Origin: Polyangium spumosum
GTDB lineage: Bacteria; Myxococcota_A; Polyangia; Polyangiales; Polyangiaceae
Direction: 5' to 3'
Assembly (NCBI RefSeq): GCF_009649845.1
Contig: NZ_WJIE01000002.1
Location: forward strand, 868,001-932,000
DNA length: 64,000 nucleotides
Shown here: one piece after another, positions 62,393 to 64,000 of the stretch
Position numbering within the stretch: the first letter of the stretch is position 1
How the letters are laid out: each line of letters starts with the position of its first letter
Notes under the pieces: generated by a model
Told to the model about the DNA's origin: nothing
The model's input: the letters and a program-made list of their open reading frames with translations, nothing else
Database searches by the model: none
Translations under genes and position numbers: made by a program

Positions 62393-63496
62393 ATGTCCTC
62401 GACATCCCTCACGGATCGCCTGCGTGGCGTGGAGCGGCTCAGCTTCCCGGTGTGGGTCTTCGACGTGGAGCGGGGCCGCATGGCCTGGGGCAACCGCGCG
62501 GCGCTCGAGCTCTGGCGGTCGCCGAGCCTCGAGGAGTTCCTCTCGCGCGACTACTCGGACATGTCCCCGGCGACCCGCACCCGCAACGAGGGGTTCCTCC
62601 GCGCCCTCGGCGAGGACCGGAGCGCGCACGTCGAGCACGGCTTCACGTTTTATCCACGAGGAGAGCCCCTGCACCTCACCTGCGTCATGTCGGGCATGGA
62701 CCTCGACGACGGCCGGCTGGCCCTGCTCATCGAGGGCCACGTGCGGACCGAGCCGCAGGACCCGCGGATGTTACGAAGCCACGAGGCCATGCGGCACGTC
62801 TCGGCGATGGTCGCGCTCCTCGACACGGCAGGCGCGGTGCTCGTGATGAACCCGGCGGCGCTGCGCGCGTTCGGCGAGTCGAGCGCGCCCGCGGACTGGT
62901 TCGACGACACGAGCGCGGCGGCGCGGATCCTCGAGGTGGCGGAGACGAACGAGGTCTTCGACGAGGAGCTCGCGGCGCGGACGAGCGAGGGGCCGCGGTG
63001 GCACGCCGTGGAGGCGCGGCGGACGAGTGATCCGGCGACCGGGAAACACGCGGTCGTCGTGCACCAGGTCGACGTGACGGAGCGGCGGGAGCGCGAGGCG
63101 CTGATCGAGGCGCAGCGGCGCGAGATCCTGGAGCTGTCGGCGCCGCTGCTCGACGTGGCCGACGGGGTGGTCGCGGTGCCGATCGTCGCGGCCTTGACCG
63201 AGGCGCGTTGCGCGGAGCTCGAGCGGAGGCTGCTCGCCGGAGTGGCGGCGCGGGGCGCGCGGGTGGTGGTGTTCGATTTGACGGGCGCGACCGCCGCGGA
63301 CGGCGCCGGGCTCTCGCAGCTCCTGCGCTTGATCAGCGCGGTGCGGCTCCTCGGCGCGCGGGCGACGGTGACGGGCGTGCGGCCGGCGATGGCGACCGAG
63401 CTCGTACGGAGCGGCGCGGAGATCGCGGGCGTCGCGATGATGCGCTCGCTCCGGGACGCGCTCGTGGCCGCCGGGCGCGGCTCGCCCCGGCGCTGA
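62393..63496 (+). CDS. PAS-STAS signalling protein
   Basis: 367 residues. Residues ~10-110 form a PAS-like domain (LSFPVWVFDVERGRMAWGNR; FTFYPRGEPLHLTCVMSG). About 130-235 is a second PAS domain (LRSHEAMRHVSAMVALLDTA; VVVHQVDVTERRERE). From about 245 a STAS domain follows (ILELSAPLLDVADGVVAVPI; VVVFDLTGATAADGAGLSQL; RVLGARATVTGVRP-like). This is the RsbR-type arrangement used in stressosome or anti-anti-sigma pathways. No kinase or phosphatase is encoded beside it except the kinase start downstream. Cytoplasmic. Confidence 0.82.
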   Translation: MSSTSLTDRLRGVERLSFPVWVFDVERGRMAWGNRAALELWRSPSLEEFLSRDYSDMSPATRTRNEGFLRALGEDRSAHVEHGFTFYPRGEPLHLTCVMSGMDLDDGRLALLIEGHVRTEPQDPRMLRSHEAMRHVSAMVALLDTAGAVLVMNPAALRAFGESSAPADWFDDTSAAARILEVAETNEVFDEELAARTSEGPRWHAVEARRTSDPATGKHAVVVHQVDVTERREREALIEAQRREILELSAPLLDVADGVVAVPIVAALTEARCAELERRLLAGVAARGARVVVFDLTGATAADGAGLSQLLRLISAVRLLGARATVTGVRPAMATELVRSGAEIAGVAMMRSLRDALVAAGRGSPRR

Positions 63497-63575
63497 GGCC
63501 CGCGCCCGGGGCATTTTCGCGTCCACGACGGCACGATTCGAAGGAAAAACGTCCCGGTCGCCCTGGCGCGCCCGT

Positions 63576-63591
63576 CCGGCGCGAAAGCCGG
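63576..63591 (+). terminator. Short hairpin after the PAS-STAS gene
   Basis: CCGGC and GCCGG around the loop GCGAAA, 80 nt after the stop codon, with an outer partly paired CGCCCG/CGGGCG. Weak terminator candidate without T-tract. Confidence 0.3.
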
Positions 63592-63613
63592 GCGGATCCG
63601 GGGAAGCACGTTT

Positions 63614-63641
63614 TTGAATATCGTGGAGTTCGTGCCATACT
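63614..63641 (+). promoter_or_regulatory. Sigma-70-type promoter upstream of the kinase gene
   Basis: TTGAAT (63614-63619), 16-nt spacer, CATACT (63636-63641) with TGC just before, an extended -10. It lies about 83 nt upstream of the kinase ATG at 63724. The best-looking promoter in the window. Confidence 0.45.
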
Positions 63642-63723
63642 GGCCCTCGGGTTTTGCGTCGACGGAGGGGCCGGACGGGGCGAAATCGGCCCAGGGCGGT
63701 GGGTCGACGCGAGGGGGCGCGCC

Positions 63724-64000
63724 ATGAGCATGCCGATCGCAATCGGGGACGTGATCGCGGACAAATACCGCGTCGATCGCCTCCTCGGCTCCGGCGGAAT
63801 GGGCGTCGTCGTGGCGGCCACGCACCTCGAGCTGCGCACGCGCCGCGCGATCAAGGTGATGTTGTCCCACGTGGTCGCCTCGCCCCTCTGCGTCGAGCGC
63901 TTCCTGCGCGAGGCGCGGACCCTCTCCGAGCTCCGCAGCGCGCACGTCGCGCGCGTCTACGACGTCGGGCGCCTGCCGAACGACGCGCCCTTCATGGTCA
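63724..64000 (+). CDS. Ser/Thr protein kinase, N-terminal part (cut by window edge)
   Basis: 92 residues visible. MPIAIGDVIADKYRVDRLLG is the standard start of a Hanks-type bacterial kinase, with Gly-loop LLGSGGMGVVVAATH and the ATP-binding Lys in RRAIKVML. RFLREARTLSELRSAHVARV follows as the alpha-C helix with its Glu. The catalytic loop lies outside the window. Member of the large eukaryote-like kinase set of myxobacteria. Confidence 0.9.
   Translation, partial: MSMPIAIGDVIADKYRVDRLLGSGGMGVVVAATHLELRTRRAIKVMLSHVVASPLCVERFLREARTLSELRSAHVARVYDVGRLPNDAPFMV

Overview
The base composition is very GC-rich and the gene families are typical of a large-genome soil delta-proteobacterium: DUF1552/DUF1592 secreted proteins, PEGA-like and Ser/Thr kinase proteins, Gly-rich lipoproteins, VgrG/DUF4150/DUF2169 islands, and alternative complex III next to a caa3 oxidase. 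The best guess is a myxobacterium of the order Polyangiales (Polyangium/Sorangium type). This is inferred from gene content; no rRNA or tRNA gene is in the window.

Layout. (1) 1-12378 is a type VI secretion accessory island: the 3' part of one VgrG, a complete VgrG, a small partner protein, a DUF4150 PAAR-like protein, a DUF2169 protein, a degenerate ketosynthase-like protein and a HEAT-repeat (TIGR02270-type) protein on the plus strand. They meet, head to head at their 3' ends, a short DUF6484/DUF3540-like gene and a second DUF2169 protein that carries 15 tandem 7-residue repeats. No sheath, baseplate or membrane-complex genes are visible. (2) 12488-16275 holds a B12/PLP lysine 5,6-aminomutase (kamDE) and a convergent methyltransferase plus S-formylglutathione hydrolase pair. 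(3) 16448-24151 holds a PEGA-like membrane protein, a DUF1552-DUF1592 pair whose DUF1592 member ends in a CBM2-like domain, a PhzF isomerase-like protein and a Ser/Thr kinase with a DCG motif. (4) 24156-31066 is a probable iron locus: a delta-60-repeat lipoprotein faces an imelysin, vitamin K-dependent-carboxylase-like and FecA-like receptor operon across a 353-bp regulatory region that contains a perfect 19-bp Fur-like palindrome.

(5) 31129-33800 carries an orphan beta-class DNA methyltransferase, a FabZ-like hotdog protein and the N-end-rule transferase Bpt. (6) 33791-46129 (minus strand) is one compact 12-gene respiratory operon. It encodes pentaheme ActA, fused MoCo/Fe-S ActB, ActC, ActD, ActE, ActF, an uncharacterised small membrane protein, Sco, and caa3 oxidase subunits II (cytochrome c fusion), I, III and IV. 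Together these form a complete quinol-to-oxygen chain that does without a bc1 complex. (7) 46327-54106 holds gnd, a Cys-rich lipoprotein, an AcpH-like protein, two unknown genes (one possibly transglutaminase-like), a SpoIIAA-like protein, two tandem XRE regulators with shared operator-like dyads, and a PI-PLC-X lipoprotein. (8) 54120-62356 carries an MFS exporter and a tight minus-strand operon (DUF1592, DUF1552, an L,D-transpeptidase with a linker inside its catalytic domain, and a DsbA-like protein). Divergent from these are a barrel-like protein and a haem-motif lipoprotein. (9) 62393-64000 holds a PAS-STAS protein and the start of a Ser/Thr kinase cut by the window edge.

Start codons were chosen from Shine-Dalgarno sequences, overlaps with upstream stops and signal peptides. 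Family names rest on recognised motifs only, since no search could be run.
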